Source: Polytrichum commune (taxonomy: Eukaryota; Streptophyta; Polytrichopsida; Polytrichales; Polytrichaceae). From it: DNA of 64,000 bases. The position numbers and the translations under genes are program-made. This document shows, piece by piece, positions 12,901-24,149 of the stretch. Each line of letters starts with the position of its first letter. Position 1 is the stretch's first letter. The notes under the pieces are model-generated. The model was not told the origin of the DNA. It was given only the letters and a program-made list of their open reading frames with translations, and ran no database searches. Location: positions 46,703,554 to 46,767,553 of the forward strand of contig OX485803.1 in the NCBI GenBank assembly GCA_950295325.1, read 5' to 3'.

Positions 12901-12903
12901 CAT
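6172..12903 (-). CDS. ABCG half-transporter, ABCG11/12/15-like, 12 exons, 727 aa
   Basis: Predicted plasma-membrane half-size ABC transporter of the WBC/ABCG11 group, whose known members form dimers and export cuticular lipids and waxes. Exons read on the minus strand: 12903-12651, 12143-12063, 11418-11336, 10840-10551, 10243-10072, 9920-9798, 9386-9258, 8828-8634, 8392-8306, 7893-7621, 7272-7165, 6561-6172. Every intron starts GT and ends AG, and the exons sum to 2184 bp in frame. The ATP-binding domain comes first: Walker A GPSGSGKS (97-104), Q-loop Q144, signature LSGGE (204-208), Walker B LLFLDEP (224-230), D-loop SGLD (232-235), H-loop H261. The membrane domain follows from about residue 390, with helices from about 413 and the family-typical blocks [19 protein letters not shown] and VPNFLMGI. 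Length is close to ABCG11 of Arabidopsis (about 700 aa). Start: ATG at 12903 is the first in the open frame. Residues 1-58 and the C-terminal tail after about 690 are divergent, so the exact substrate and member cannot be assigned. No lesion is seen. Confidence 0.95.
6841..6898. repeat. (AT)n microsatellite in last intron of the ABCG gene
   Basis: About 29 uninterrupted AT dinucleotides inside intron 11 (6562-7164). It is a likely length-variable site. Confidence 0.95.
10366..10483. mobile_element. Foldback mini-element, copy 1, in ABCG intron 4
   Basis: The arms at 10368-10397 and 10451-10480 are inverted copies of 30 bp with two mismatches (AACTTTGG..AATTTACCAC then ATGAGGAAAC). The spacer is about 53 bp and contains TTTTGTCCACTTTACC. 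Two related copies lie at 10945-11073 and 11762-11917 in the neighbouring introns. There is no coding content. Confidence 0.8.
10945..11073. mobile_element. Foldback mini-element, copy 2, in ABCG intron 3
   Basis: The left terminus AACTTTGGGCAATTTACCAC and the right terminus, in reverse complement ACTCTGGGCAAATTT, match copies 1 and 3. The middle again has CCAGGTTTTGTC-ACTT. The arms have diverged more than in copy 1. Confidence 0.75.
11762..11917. mobile_element. Foldback mini-element, copy 3, in ABCG intron 2
   Basis: The left end AAACTTTGGGCAATTTCCAC and the right end, in reverse complement CAACTCTGGGCAAATT, flank a core with ACCTGGGGTGTTGTCCGCTTTACC, partly shared with copy 1. The outermost bases CAAG are also mirrored. 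It is the longest of the three copies. The minus frame at 11736-11993 is a shadow of it. Confidence 0.75.
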
Positions 12904-13106
12904 TTCATTGGAAAAACTACTGGCTTGTCTGCATGCATACCTTTCTTTATCTCCGTGACATGCAGTAGGGGCATGAATACATGGAGGTTACATGGTTTGC
13001 AAAGTGAAGATTATTGCCACGCCATGAAAAGAAAATGAAAATACCGTGTCTGGTGTAAGATGAAGCATTGTCGTCACTGGCCCTTAAGAACAAAATAAGA
13101 CTCCTG

Positions 13107-13148
13107 GGAAGGAAGGAAGGAAGGAAGGAAGGAAGGAAGGAAGGAAGG
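13107..13148. repeat. (GGAA)n microsatellite upstream of the ABCG start
   Basis: About ten tandem GGAA units; on the gene strand this is a (TTCC)n pyrimidine tract 204-245 bases before the ATG, probably inside the 5' leader if the TATA element at 13207-13216 is used. Confidence 0.9.
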
Positions 13149-13206
13149 TCACTTGGTGGGATGCAGTAGGTTTTCGGTATCCCAGAGATCCCGCAACGGC
13201 CAAGGA

Positions 13207-13216
13207 TTATATATAT
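13207..13216 (-). promoter_or_regulatory. Candidate TATA box of the ABCG gene
   Basis: On the minus strand the sequence reads GCATATATATAATCC about 305 bases before the start codon. The position would give a leader of roughly 275 nt. This is the best TATA-like element in the upstream 400 bases; assignment is inference. Confidence 0.35.
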
Positions 13217-13249
13217 GCAACTGTGTACGTAACCTCGACTTAGTACTTT

Positions 13250-14820
13250 CACTATGAAAATAATTTTTGACAAGGAGGTTCTTAAAACCTTTTTCTTTTG
13301 GCCTCACTTGTTCACACACCTAGGAGGTTCCTGTTTCACAACGTTGTTTAAGGTACCTGCAGCCAGTAGCTGTACTTACTATTGGCAAGAGCATGGAACT
13401 GTTTATGTCAACCTTTGGCGGTTGATAGGCTTTCAATCCTCCAACAAGATTTTCTCTTCTCGACAAGTCATGTGATCCGGCCTGGACTGACCCTAACCCT
13501 GAAATTAGAGGAGGCAGTTTCCACGTCTAAATCTCTCTGCTCTGCGTTGCTTTGCTTTCTTCCCGTGACAAGAGTAGAGCGGCAGAAATAATAAGTCGAG
13601 CTAGATGTCTTGCATTGCAATTTCCAACCAACTCTCGCTGTAATCCTGACCATGAATGTCTATGCAGGAAATTATCACTTCTCTATCAACACGTGGAGGA
13701 GTGTGCAGACGTCTGTGGGAAGCAGCAGTGAGCATTCAGTGCTGTTGCAACCTAAGCGATTATTACCCCACACTATATGGTATGTTTCCAGGCTTCTGCT
13801 TGCATTTGGTTGCTGGTTGTTACAAGCGCTCTCTACCCCCGTGAATCATATATGTCTTCCAAAAATGTGCCGTGCCTCGCCAACGGCTTCACAAAGATAT
13901 TACTACAGTTGCATCACAGATTATCAAAAGCTTCCCTCCGCACACAGCGAATCTTATTCCTGCTCAAAAGCGTGCACATGTGTACACACATATATTGAAC
14001 ACGCACTCGCAGCTCCAGCAATCCAAATAAAGCCACACTACCATCTCTCTTGTCCGGGAAACTTCATAAGGTATGCACTAGTACCTAATGGTGGCTACTT
14101 TTGTATCACATCGAAAATGCAGGAGGAAGGTGTCAACAGATTCAACCAGCCACAAGAACTACAATCCGAGATTCTGAAAGCAGCCATTGAAGCTAACCCC
14201 CAAGAAGATCCTTACCGGCCCTACTCAACCCAACCGCATCTGCAGTAGTAGTCTGAGTCGTTACAACGACATGCCGGCACTGCACCTTGAAGTTACCTGA
14301 AGATGTTGGTGATCAGCAGCAGCCTGCACCAACACTTGCAAACCTTTTCCCAGGTACACTGTCTGAAGCATACACTCCCGCAGGCCCACCAATCTAGCAA
14401 TATGTATGTCTCATGGCCGCATACCCCAACAGTTGCAGAATCTGAGATTTTGGGGCCTCTGCAGGGTGCCCACCAGCATCTATGTAGCAGTTTTCTGAAC
14501 CCTTTCAGATCCAGGTCCCGGCCTTGTAAGCTTGAGGGCAGTGGAGGTCGTTGTCGCTGGTGCCGGTGGTGGGAATGGCAACATCGGAGTGCATGCCAAG
14601 TTCGGTTCTTACAGACAGCAGCACATCACTTGAGAAGGCTTGCAAAGGCTGGCTCCTGTGCACTTATAACTTAAGCCCTTCCCTTGCCCTCCAAACTCCC
14701 TCCGCCTTTATGACGGCGCATGCAGGGAACTCATAGGGAACCCTCTGAAGTCCCAGCTCAGGCCAAGAAAGCCCATTTGGCAGCGTCGTGTTGACTATCC
14801 ATCCTCGCCTTGCGTGGGGA
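13250..14820. other. Unresolved GC-richer stretch upstream of the ABCG gene
   Basis: This stretch differs from its AT-rich surroundings and contains a 212-codon plus-strand frame (13610-14248) followed by shorter open blocks in other frames to about 14650. Some pieces look protein-like, for example the end of the long frame (FNQPQELQSEILKAAIEANP) and QQQPAPTLANLFP near 14315. No family is recognised and frames change repeatedly. It could be a decayed gene, an untranslated transcript, or the promoter region of the ABCG gene. Confidence 0.3.
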
Positions 14821-14860
14821 GGATGCTTATTCTATTTTTCACTCTATTGTTGTTTGAGGC

Positions 14861-14945
14861 AACCATAACATCATTCACTTCAGATCCATAACAGTCTTAT
14901 GTGGGACTGACATGATTCTGTGGAATATTCCTCATATTCAATTAC
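14861..14945. repeat. Single arm related to the palindrome at 41031-41178
   Basis: It shares AACCATAACATCATTC, GATCCATAACA, GGGACTGACA and TGGAATATTCC in order with one arm of the large palindrome at 41 kb, with changes. No inverted partner is present here, so it is a half-copy. Confidence 0.5.
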
Positions 14946-14969
14946 AAGATTTTATTTCAATAAGTACTA

Positions 14970-15342
14970 GACTAAACTTGATATTTAGTGTCACCGACTC
15001 TCATTGTCTTGCTCAATACTAATTGGGCACCATGGTATAGTGTCACCAACACTCTATGTTAACCCAACATTACTTGTCATTCCTTGTAAGCATTTGGGGG
15101 GATTATGGATTTACAATGTTGCAATTATTGTCATTTACCAAGTTTTTTTTCATCCAAATCTCCAATCCTCCATGACAATATATCATCACAAGTTGCTGAC
15201 AGAAGCAGGTAGGGTTTTGGCCAATTGATGAACTCATCCATCATCCATGACAATATTTGTAAACTTACTCATAAGAAGTGTCATCCAGAAAGCTACCATA
15301 TTGACATAAAATACCATATGATGCTAAATATCATATTTGATG
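14970..15342. mobile_element. TA-duplicating MITE, second copy of the 2739-3749 family
   Basis: It begins GACTAAACTTGATATTTAGTG after TA at 14968-14969 and ends CTAAATATCATATTTGATG before TA at 15343-15344. The body aligns with 3337-3749 throughout. The 74-codon frame at 15004-15228 is an accident of the repeat. Confidence 0.75.
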
Positions 15343-15389
15343 TATTTGGAAACAAAGAAAGAAAAGATTTAAAATAAAAAATAAAAAAT

Positions 15390-17060
15390 CGAGTCTTTTA
15401 CCCTAACATGTGATGTCCATTCACCATCTCCCTCTCATGTTTGCGTGAGCATGAGAGTGGGAGCGGCTTAGTGCCTATTTTCACAGGTGGACCGTGTGGT
15501 TAGTGTTAAGGCTATGTGTTTTATGTTATTTTTGAGTTTTAGTCTTAATAAGTGCGTTTAATCAAGTGGGACCGGAGCTTGTTTCTATCCTGATTTCCTT
15601 TTGTTTAGGATTATGGGTGTTAGGTACCTTATAGCAATTTGGGAGAAGGATACTATTAGTGTATGGATTTTGGAGTTGGGGGTTTGTAGGTCTTGGAGGA
15701 GTTTAACAGTTGTTATATGTATAGTGCCTTTTACTTATAGCGTGATTATTATGGGTGGTACTACTATCCACCCTAGTTAGGATAGGAGTGAGTGGAAAAT
15801 AACGTATTTATGAAGTTTTTGGTTGGTGGCTTCTGTGTGGAATCTATTGTTGCACTAAGTGAATTCAAATATTTGTACTTTGAGGTTTGGATTGTGTGTG
15901 AAGGGTGGTTTATCTATAGGTGTGGCCCTAAGATGCATAATATATCGGGTCTAAGGTGAGCTAGGCAATTACATCTTGGTAGATAACATCTGCATGGTTT
16001 AGGGTAGCCATGAGGGTATGTTGTTGTCAAGTGTGCAGTCTTTAATGTTACCAACGGCGATTAAGGTAAAGCAATGGGTTGTGGGGTGGGCTAGTAGTGT
16101 GTTTGCTAGTGCATGTATTGCTTTATTGTGTCGGTTTGTCCTTAGATTGTTCATGTGTTTATTAATGCAACATAATAGTAGGTGAAGGCATGTGTCATTT
16201 TGGTGGGATGTGCATAGGTTACATATTGGGGATATGTCTTATTTGAGGATGTTTTTTAGGTTTTTTTTTTTTTGGTAGTTCCTTAAGTATCTTCCATATC
16301 AAAATTTGAGGGTTTGTGTTATTTGCACATTGGTAATGCAAGGGGCATCCCATAATAGATTTGACCATATTATGTGTATGTTTGTGTTGGAGAGCCATTT
16401 GTCTATATAGGGCGTTGTCTTCTTTTGCATGGGAGATGAGTGTGTCTGCATATTCTTTTTCTATGTAGTTTTTTAGGTTGCGGACCGATCCGTCATGTTG
16501 TGTGGATGTGGGGGGATAGATGGCCAATACGGTGCCTAATACATCTCTTTCATATGGGGAGTGGCAATGTGATAACTGCATAAGACATGTGAGTGGACTA
16601 GAGAAATATGAGTGTGTGACTTGGAAGATTTGTATGAGTTTGTCTAGAATTGATGATGGAAGTGTGTGGTGGTCATGGATGAGGGAGGTGGTGGGTGGTT
16701 TGCGTTTTGGAAGTGGTTTGATTTATCGGTTGATGAGGAGGAGAATTTATGTGGCAAAGAATTGAATAGGTAGGGAGAGAGTGTGGTTCTTGATGGGTTT
16801 ATGGAGTGAGTATCTTTCCCATAGCCATGTTAATCTTTCAAGTGGTACAGCGGTTTGGTAGCTTCCCATGTTGTCGTGTTTTTGGGCCATTGGAGGGGGG
16901 GGGGGTGTATTTGTATTGTGGGTGATATTGTGATGATGTCTTTGTCTGGTTTACATTCTTGAGTCTTGACAATGAAGGGTGAGATGTCAAGAATGGGCCA
17001 ACCATTTCGTCCGTCATGTGATTGTTGGGGTTTTAGGTTGTTGAGTATTTTTTTTTAATG
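15390..17060 (-). pseudogene. Decayed LINE (non-LTR retrotransposon), C-terminal part
   Basis: Read on the minus strand, the sequence holds the tail of a LINE polyprotein in several frames. A zinc-knuckle-like block CTSHQNDTCLHLLLCC is followed by RTNRHNKAIHALANTL (frame spanning about 16215-16000). Further on come TLIAVGN, IPSWLP and, near 15850, VQIFEFT, a stop, then CNNRFH. Upstream (16219-16581) is a block with CHSPYERDVLG. From memory, the C-x2-H...HLLL-x-C...RHNKA arrangement, then a region ending EFTYCNDRF, is typical of a LINE family in plants and algae. Several frameshifts and stops show it is dead. The catalytic YxDD region of the reverse transcriptase was not found; the 5' limit is uncertain. 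Confidence 0.7.
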
Positions 17061-18934
17061 TCTAATTGTTTTCTTTTTGTGTGAATCTAATTGCTTACCC
17101 TTCTCCGAATTGTGTAATTTCACCAAATGCACTCAAGAGGGTTCCCCCTCTTTCATGCGGTCTTGACTCTTGTATGTTTTCTGGCAATGAAATGAACTTC
17201 TTCATTTGGTCTCAGCATCAATAACTCTAAATGACAACACATGCAGGGAACTCAAAGTTTATGGGGAACTCTTAGAAATTTCTTTGGAGTCTGTTGCTCA
17301 TGAGTCTTGCTTCCAACTCTTTAGCCAAAAGCCTAGGGGATTCTAAATTAATCCAACACAAATTAAATATGAATCGCCTCTTGGTTTGGTTGGAAACATG
17401 AGTGATAATGATGCATGATAGTGTGTGTGTACTATCTTGATTGCATGCCTATGTTATAACCTAGTTCTTGAAAGGCTCCCAGCAGCACAAGGGAGGGGCA
17501 AGAATTCAAAGGGCGCATACCATTTCCATAGTCTTATGCATGGTTATTCCCTACCTCATGAAGTGCTCACATCTCGAAGGACATCTTCAATGTTTGATGA
17601 CTTCAAGATTGTATTTGAGTTAACTGTAGAGTCGCCAAAAGTGGTGACTAAATCCCCATTTTTCATTTTCATATTTGTGATTTCCCACATCCATGTCAGT
17701 GACCTAAAAAGAAACTCTAGGGATGAAACTCCTTTTGCTTCCATCATGAGTTTATAATACGAAAATTTTGAGAAACGTTTGAGTTGATTCTATTGGGAGC
17801 ACACAAGTGATGAGAGAAGCAAAAAGTGTCTAGATAGCACCCGACGTGCATATAGGTGACAAAAAAAAATGAGAAGATTAGTTATAAAATGATACAACAT
17901 GACAACACCTAAAATCCAAAGAAGCCCTCCAAGTCTTTATGGTTCCATTTGTGTTGGAGGAATCCATCTTGAAATCCTCTAATTTCTCCCATTTCATTAT
18001 AGTTAATTTAGTTTATATGCTCACAACTTTCTGCCCATCCATTGCATGTATGATTGAAACCATTCCTATCAAGTTTGTCATCAAAACAATGAGATTTATG
18101 ATTGATAAATTTTCAGAGTTCTTACAATCAAATCTCAATACCTATGAAAAGACCAAGAAACTGGAGCATTTATCGTAGTTTTCACTATAGTCCTTTGATG
18201 ATGCCGCACAACTTCTTCTTTTTTTGATAATTCTCAAGAAACCCTTAGAAATGTTATTTCATAACAAACAATGCATCTCCGTAAATGTTTTACCTCACAC
18301 CTAAAAAGGTTAATGAACTGATGTATGTACTAGTATGTACAGTAGGTAGCAAGTTACATAGGTACTCTAAACCGTAGTGGCTTTCAAAGTCTCATTCAAT
18401 ACATAAAAGGTGGAGTCCCATCACTAACAAATTCCTCAATTGGCAAACACATGCCTATCTAGCTAGGATGCTCATCGTAGCATATTCAAGACATTAACAA
18501 CTTATTTGAGACATTTAGTACTGATAGTGAGACTTTGAGAGCATGACTTGAACAACATAGCGTTACATAAGCCTTTATTGCCTCTATTACCCAACTTGAC
18601 CTTCTATGGCCTCTCACCATGAGAATATTCTAGACCACCACCTCATATCACCATCCGGTCCTCTCACTTAGCATGATGATTTTCAAATTTCAGGGATAGG
18701 TTAGTGTAAAGTCCATTGGATTTCGTTTTGATATGAAGGAGAAGGATTTCCAGAGTGAATTTGATCATCGTAAGTCACTAAGGCTTGAAATTAACATTCA
18801 AGTACATGTGGACAAAACACTTGTTTAAAAATAATAAGGGATGTGCACTCATGGGGACAAAAACATCAAATGACAACAACAATTTAAAGCAACACCACAA
18901 CAAACACAACTTTGATTGTTTGTATTCCATGTAC
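17061..18934. other. Gene-free stretch
   Basis: No supported gene. Open frames at 17425-17757 and 17939-18178 lack recognisable features. The sequence is AT-rich and probably old repeat. Confidence 0.4.
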
Positions 18935-18942
18935 GCCAACTA

Positions 18943-19577
18943 GATGGCGAGGTCACTGTGGAAATCTTATTAAACCACATGAGAAGAAAATATAGGGTGT
19001 TTTAAATTCAAGAGAGAAAAAAATTATATAAATTTTGGAATTTCTATAGCTTAAATGAAACGACCCATACAATATTACATCTAAAATAGGGTTGGTGAAA
19101 ATCTAGGTATTTAAAAAAATATTAACAAAGTAGGGTCTCTTATATTTGGAGGAACGAAGAATGTCGTTGGATTGGATGAACAAATTTCCTTAATTGACTA
19201 AAAGTCATGGAATTTAGATCTTGGCAAGCTTGGGGGTAGTCACTGCGAGTTTCAAGATAGTGTTGCAACCATGTACCATTTAAATTTATTTGCATGTATT
19301 GTTAATATATTTTTGTCATCTTTATTATGGATTAACACCAATATAAGTCAGATTCCAATACTTTGATAAATTTCACATTTTACAAAAAAAAATTCTATAA
19401 AATAGATTCAAGGTGTAAATTATATTTACCTATAGGGTCTTTCATAATGCCTCAAAGCATTGTTTTATCTACTAGTAGGGTGTCAATTATTCAAGAAATG
19501 TAGATAAATAGCCCGTCTTTAATTAACCCCTGACCGCACGTGGTTTACAAAAGTATATAGCTTATGATCCCCCCGAG
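18943..19577. mobile_element. 8-bp-duplication DNA element, short copy A (635 bp)
   Basis: The octamer GCCAACTA lies at 18935-18942 and again at 19578-19585. The left end reads GATGGCGAGGTCACTG followed by TTAAACCACATGAG. The right end in reverse complement reads CTCGGGGGGATCA, then TTTTGTAAACCACGTGCGG. It aligns with 52636-53293 along its whole length and shares its outer 60-100 bases on the right with 43547-45046. No frame of note: a non-autonomous member. Confidence 0.85.
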
Positions 19578-19585
19578 GCCAACTA

Positions 19586-22330
19586 CAGTACTTGTGTAAC
19601 TCTACGATCTAGTGTACGTCATATCGACGGTTAAAATTGTCCAAAATTTATGCATAAATCCAATATACCTTACTCTTGGTTTTGAGCAAGGAGGCAAACT
19701 TTCTTGTTCATAAGTGTTGCTCTTTGTGAGAATGAGCTAAGTGTATTGATTTAGGCAACACCCCAAATGAACACATGCTCCAAGATTATATGTTGAGTTC
19801 AATATGAGAGACACCCATCATCCAATCAATGAACTTTGACCACCTCTACGAGAGGCCGCTAAAAGAAACGTCATTAGCCTAGTGACTTGAATTATGTAAG
19901 GGCTTCTAGGCTTTGAAGTGTTTTACATAAACTACACAACGTGTGTGGCGCAAACTCATCTCTAGTTCTTCCACCGACGTTTTGGTCAATGCTTAATGGC
20001 TCCCACATAAGTCCATATTGTTACCAACCAAAGTTGTCACCCATGGTCTTGGCTGGGGCGAACCAACCCGTACACTAGTGCCTTGGAGGCAAGGATTTAG
20101 GCATCCAAAAAAGAACGAGTGTATGAGTTAGTTCACCCTAATCCATGGTCTTGACCACCGAGGTTAAAAACATTTCCACGTGGGCAATTCAACTATCAAA
20201 AACAATCCAAATTGGCAGACCGATCAACCAATCATCTTCTGCCCACCAAGTTTTTGCATGTTTCACACCACAATCCCAATATGTTTGACCCCCATGCAAT
20301 TAGAATATTGTGCACAAATTGTGGCCAAACAATGTTCAAGATCGAAGTCTTCAATGCCTCTCAAACGCGATTTGGCCCTTCAAAATACACCTCTCCCAAA
20401 ACAACCCTTCAAAACGCAACCCCAAATTGAAAATGAAGACGTCACTTGAAGTCCTTAATATAGTATGCCCACCACAAGAACCAGCAAACATAGGGCATTG
20501 TCACTACAAGAAGTCGAATTAGATGGTTGATTCTTAATTCTTCACATTCTACTGAAAACATATGCCATATAATTCATGCACAAGTTTAATCAGAGTTTTG
20601 TATTGCATTTCTATATTCTTAGATTGACGTCTTGGATTTGAACCAGGCTTTCAACGGAAGGGCTGAAATTTGAAAGCCCTTCAAAATGAAACTCATATGA
20701 CGTCTTCAATCTTGAACATGGTGGCCAAGTTCTCAATCTCCGATGTGTCACACTGCACTATATTCCCTCCAAATCTAGCCCTATCAGTATCGGAGGAAAG
20801 CCCTCCTCCCATTTGGCTGTTGCTATCACTACAAAATCACATTGATTTTGTATATATTGATTTGTATTGTATTGTATATTTTGTATATGTATTGTATATT
20901 TTGTATACATACAATATATTGATTATATAAGCCAGAGACCTTGTTTGTCCTCCCAGTCTTCAATGGCAAAACCTGCCTTTCCAACCCACTTTTTCTCTAG
21001 GGGATTGAACACTCTGTTCAACTCCACTATCAACAATGATCCTCATTCTTTGTTTCCCTTCCACATCAATGCAAGCAGTCCCTCCACTGCGTCAATCAAA
21101 AGTGAGCTCCCAAGCAGTGGTCATTTTTCACAAGGTCCCCAACATGTCCAGGGACATGTTCATAAAAAAAAACTTTTCCAGTGGACGGGTTCTTAGAAAA
21201 TGAACTGCTTTTTGGACATGTCAAATTCACTTTGGATGGGTTCTAAAAATAACGGTTTTTTTTGATAATTTTTCCCCAAAAAATAAATGCTACAAATATC
21301 AGTTACATTATGTCATATATGACATGTGACTATAAGCATAATGCAATCAAACCACTAATACCCAATCAAAACATCCATCTTGAAGTGCTTGATTCACGTG
21401 CATACATTAGTTCATCAACCACAAAATTTTGAACCTTTTTAACATAATGTCAAAGATTATGATTGAAGGTAAACTTAGCAATTGAATAAGAATTAGTATA
21501 TATAAACATGTTCAAAAATTTAAAAGTAAAGAGCTACTCACCCTTTAAAGAAGTGGATGAATTCTCCTATCCTTCTTGTTTCTCCAAACAAGCATCACTG
21601 CATTCCAATTGATGTTTTCAACTGGAATATTTGCACATGAAATGCGCATCAACGCATCTAAAGTCTCTAACTTCAAACTAGCACATAGGTGACTTTTGAT
21701 TAGGTTTTGTCTAGAAAAACCCCTCTTGTGGAGGGAATGTGGGTGGTGGCGGACGGGCGATGACGGGTGATGGAAACACCTTGAGGATAGAGTGTGGGGA
21801 AAGAAATGGGAGATTGAAAGACAAGAAATGAAAAGAAATGATGGTGGCAGAGGAAATTAGAATGGGGTGTACTGGAAAGATGAGATCGACAACAAAAGAC
21901 AAATAATTGACGGGCATTGAAGGCATAATTTGTGAAGATCCTATTGTTTCCAAGTGCAAACAGTCACATGTGAACATCTTTTGGTTTTTTTTTTTTTCAT
22001 TTTCATTTTCATTTTTTTTACCAACATTGTAAGAGACTTAATTATACGTATTGTAGGACAAGTATTTTCATTTCCAAACCAGTTTTGGGACGGGTTGTTT
22101 TTTCTTTAACCTTTCCATGGACAGGTTGGTTTAGAAACTACCGGTTTTGGGACGGGTTGCAATTTTTATTGCCTTTCAATTCAAGGGTTTTGGGCGTGGA
22201 CGGGCAAAAACTTTGTGAGAAATGAGCCCTACTCCCAAGGCCAAGCTCGACAAAGTCCATAGGGCCGTTATTCCCGACAGTGTCATCTCTTAGATATGTA
22301 AAGCAAGAGTTTGATGTGCATGTGCTCTTT
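19586..22330. other. Gene-free stretch with simple-sequence patches
   Basis: No supported gene. It includes a TTGTAT/TATACA-rich patch (20848-20930), a T/CATTTT-rich patch (21980-22020) and words of GGACGGGTT type at both 21180-21250 and 22085-22160 that may mark the ends of an old element. An isolated CACTACAAGAA at 20502-20512 looks like a CACTA-element terminus, without a partner found. Confidence 0.35.
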
Positions 22331-22343
22331 CACTACAACAAAA
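22331..22343 (+). repeat. Candidate CACTA-type left terminus
   Basis: CACTACAACAAAA resembles the ends of plant En/Spm (CACTA) elements and lies about 215 bases before the first coding block of the En/Spm-like gene. A matching TTTTGTTGTAGTG right end was looked for downstream to 32 kb and not found, so the element is incomplete or the match is chance. Confidence 0.35.
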
Positions 22344-22547
22344 CACGTCTTTTATTCCCGCACCCACTTCACTGCATGTCTTTTACTACCATGAACAGTG
22401 AACGGTTGAAATTGTTGAAATCCACCTTTACTATCCTCAAGTTTGAAGGAATGAGACGCGTTTGATTGGAGCAAGCCAGTGTTGATGGAAGAGGAGAGAG
22501 ATTATGGTAGAGTGCGGGGGAAACAACCCTAAAGGGACGATGGTGCT

Positions 22548-22871
22548 ATGCACGAACATGGTGTTGCAGCCAAATTGGCGCTGGAAATAGAGAAGAAAGA
22601 GCTCAAAATTGTGAAAAAGGAATTGGCTATGCAAGCACGCCTTCACACAACGAGGTCACATAGCAGTGATGAAGAAGAAGACAGGATCAGCGAGGAATGG
22701 GTAGCAGTACGGAGAGACCCACTTCATAACTCGCAAATGAAGGCCAAGAGGAGGGCTGCCAACAAAGCGTGTTGGGAGCAGTTTGATGAGAGAGCGTGGG
22801 ATGGAATACAAAGATTCGTAGTAGATCTAGATGATAATGGTACGATCATTTTTCACCCCTTGTCATTGTAA
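22548..22871 (+). pseudogene. En/Spm-like gene, first coding block (coiled coil)
   Basis: A 107-codon block with a charged helix (EIEKKELKIVKKELAMQARL), then an acidic stretch SSDEEEDR and a tryptophan-containing end (WEQFDERAWDGIQRF). The helix would form a coiled coil. On its own it is not diagnostic; I join it to the following blocks by orientation and order. A splice donor is not certain at its end. Confidence 0.4.
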
Positions 22872-23425
22872 TCTGCCTACAACATTTGAACATGACATTG
22901 CAATGCATTACATTCTAGTCTCACATTATTATGCACAATAATTATTACTATATACATTTCAACAATACAATATCACATTACTATGCAACGTAAAACATTA
23001 CTATATGCAGTAGCGTAATGGAGTATCACATTACTATGCAAAGTAGTACCTTACTACGCACAGTAGGGAACATTACTGTACACAATAAAAATAGGAAGTT
23101 AACTGGGTAGATGTTAAAATTGTTATTAAATCTAGAATTCTCTCTTTTCATATGATTGTGTGCGTATGGTGGCAATTATTCAAGGGAAACAGGGAGGCTG
23201 CATATGAAATCCTTACTGGCCTGCACCCTCTGGGTATATATTGTACTCTTTCTAGTTACCCCCCGGCTGGTTGAATATTGAAGAATGTGTTTTGCTTACT
23301 ATAGGTCATATTGTAATGCTTTGGACATGCAGAGTTATACATGACTATGTACAGTTATTATGCATAGATCCACATTACTCTACACAGTTGACATTAATTT
23401 AGGTTATCTCTAATGTGGGTGGTCA

Positions 23426-24124
23426 ATGTGGATTGTGGTTGGTGTGGATTGTTTTGCAAGATTTCCCAGTGGTGTGTACAGGCCACAATGGCTGAATGCT
23501 CTGTGTGGCTATTCCAGCGACTTGGATTGGAGCGTCGACAACATAAATGACCAGGATGGAACATCATTGGACAACATCTATACACGCATGAGGGAGAACT
23601 GGGAATATCGAGGATACAAAGGAGAACTGCGCGTGTTAAGGTACGAGGTATTTAAGAGCAACCTTGGCCAACAGTTGAAGAACAAAAGAGCTCAAATAAA
23701 AATGCACATTTTGAAAGGATTGTATAAACCAGAATCTATCCGGCTTTATCATTGGTTGAACATGGTGGAGCACACCCGCGATCCGAAAATGATTGAGCAG
23801 GCCAATGTTATGAGGGAGGCACGGAAATGTGTGAAAAAAATATCAACATTCGGCCGATCCAAGGGTGAGGTGCGGACTAGGCTGGTAAGCATTTTGACAA
23901 TAGCAAATTAGTTTTTAACATTTATGTATGTAATATTAGTCAAAGTAGCAAATGATGTGCAGTTGTTGTTATGATTTTTGCTAACTCACTTTCTTTGTGT
24001 AGGCGGCATGTTTGAAGAGGGACCCCCGCCAAGAAGAGCTGGAGGTGGAGCTTGAAAGGCCCAAAAACACATCAAGGCTAAAAGGTGGCCGTCCATGGTT
24101 GTCAAGAAAAATCTGCACTATCCG
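23426..24124 (+). pseudogene. En/Spm-like transposon protein, central blocks (Transposase_24-like)
   Basis: Two coding blocks: 23426-23893, ending in the donor GTAAGC, and 24003-24124, after the acceptor TTGTGTAG and ending at another GTAAGC. Joined, they read on without a stop. The protein has an IYTRMRENWEYRG region, then LYHWLNMVEHT, then ARKCVKKISTFGRSKGEVRTRL leading into AACLKRDPRQEELEVELERP. The arrangement of a tryptophan-rich block, a basic K/R-rich helix and a GR/GS turn is like the Ptta/En/Spm plant transposon protein family (Transposase_24). The assignment rests on pattern only. Conserved splice sites suggest a transcribed gene in the past. The neighbouring blocks and the stop near 26431 suggest it is now broken. 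Confidence 0.5.
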
Positions 24125-24149
24125 GTAAGCACGGGGCTCCTATTTCTTT

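Noticed and set aside
20502-20512. CACTACAAGAA as the left end of the En/Spm-like element
   Set aside because: The motif fits well, but CACTACAACAAAA at 22331 is closer to the coding blocks and no right end supports either.
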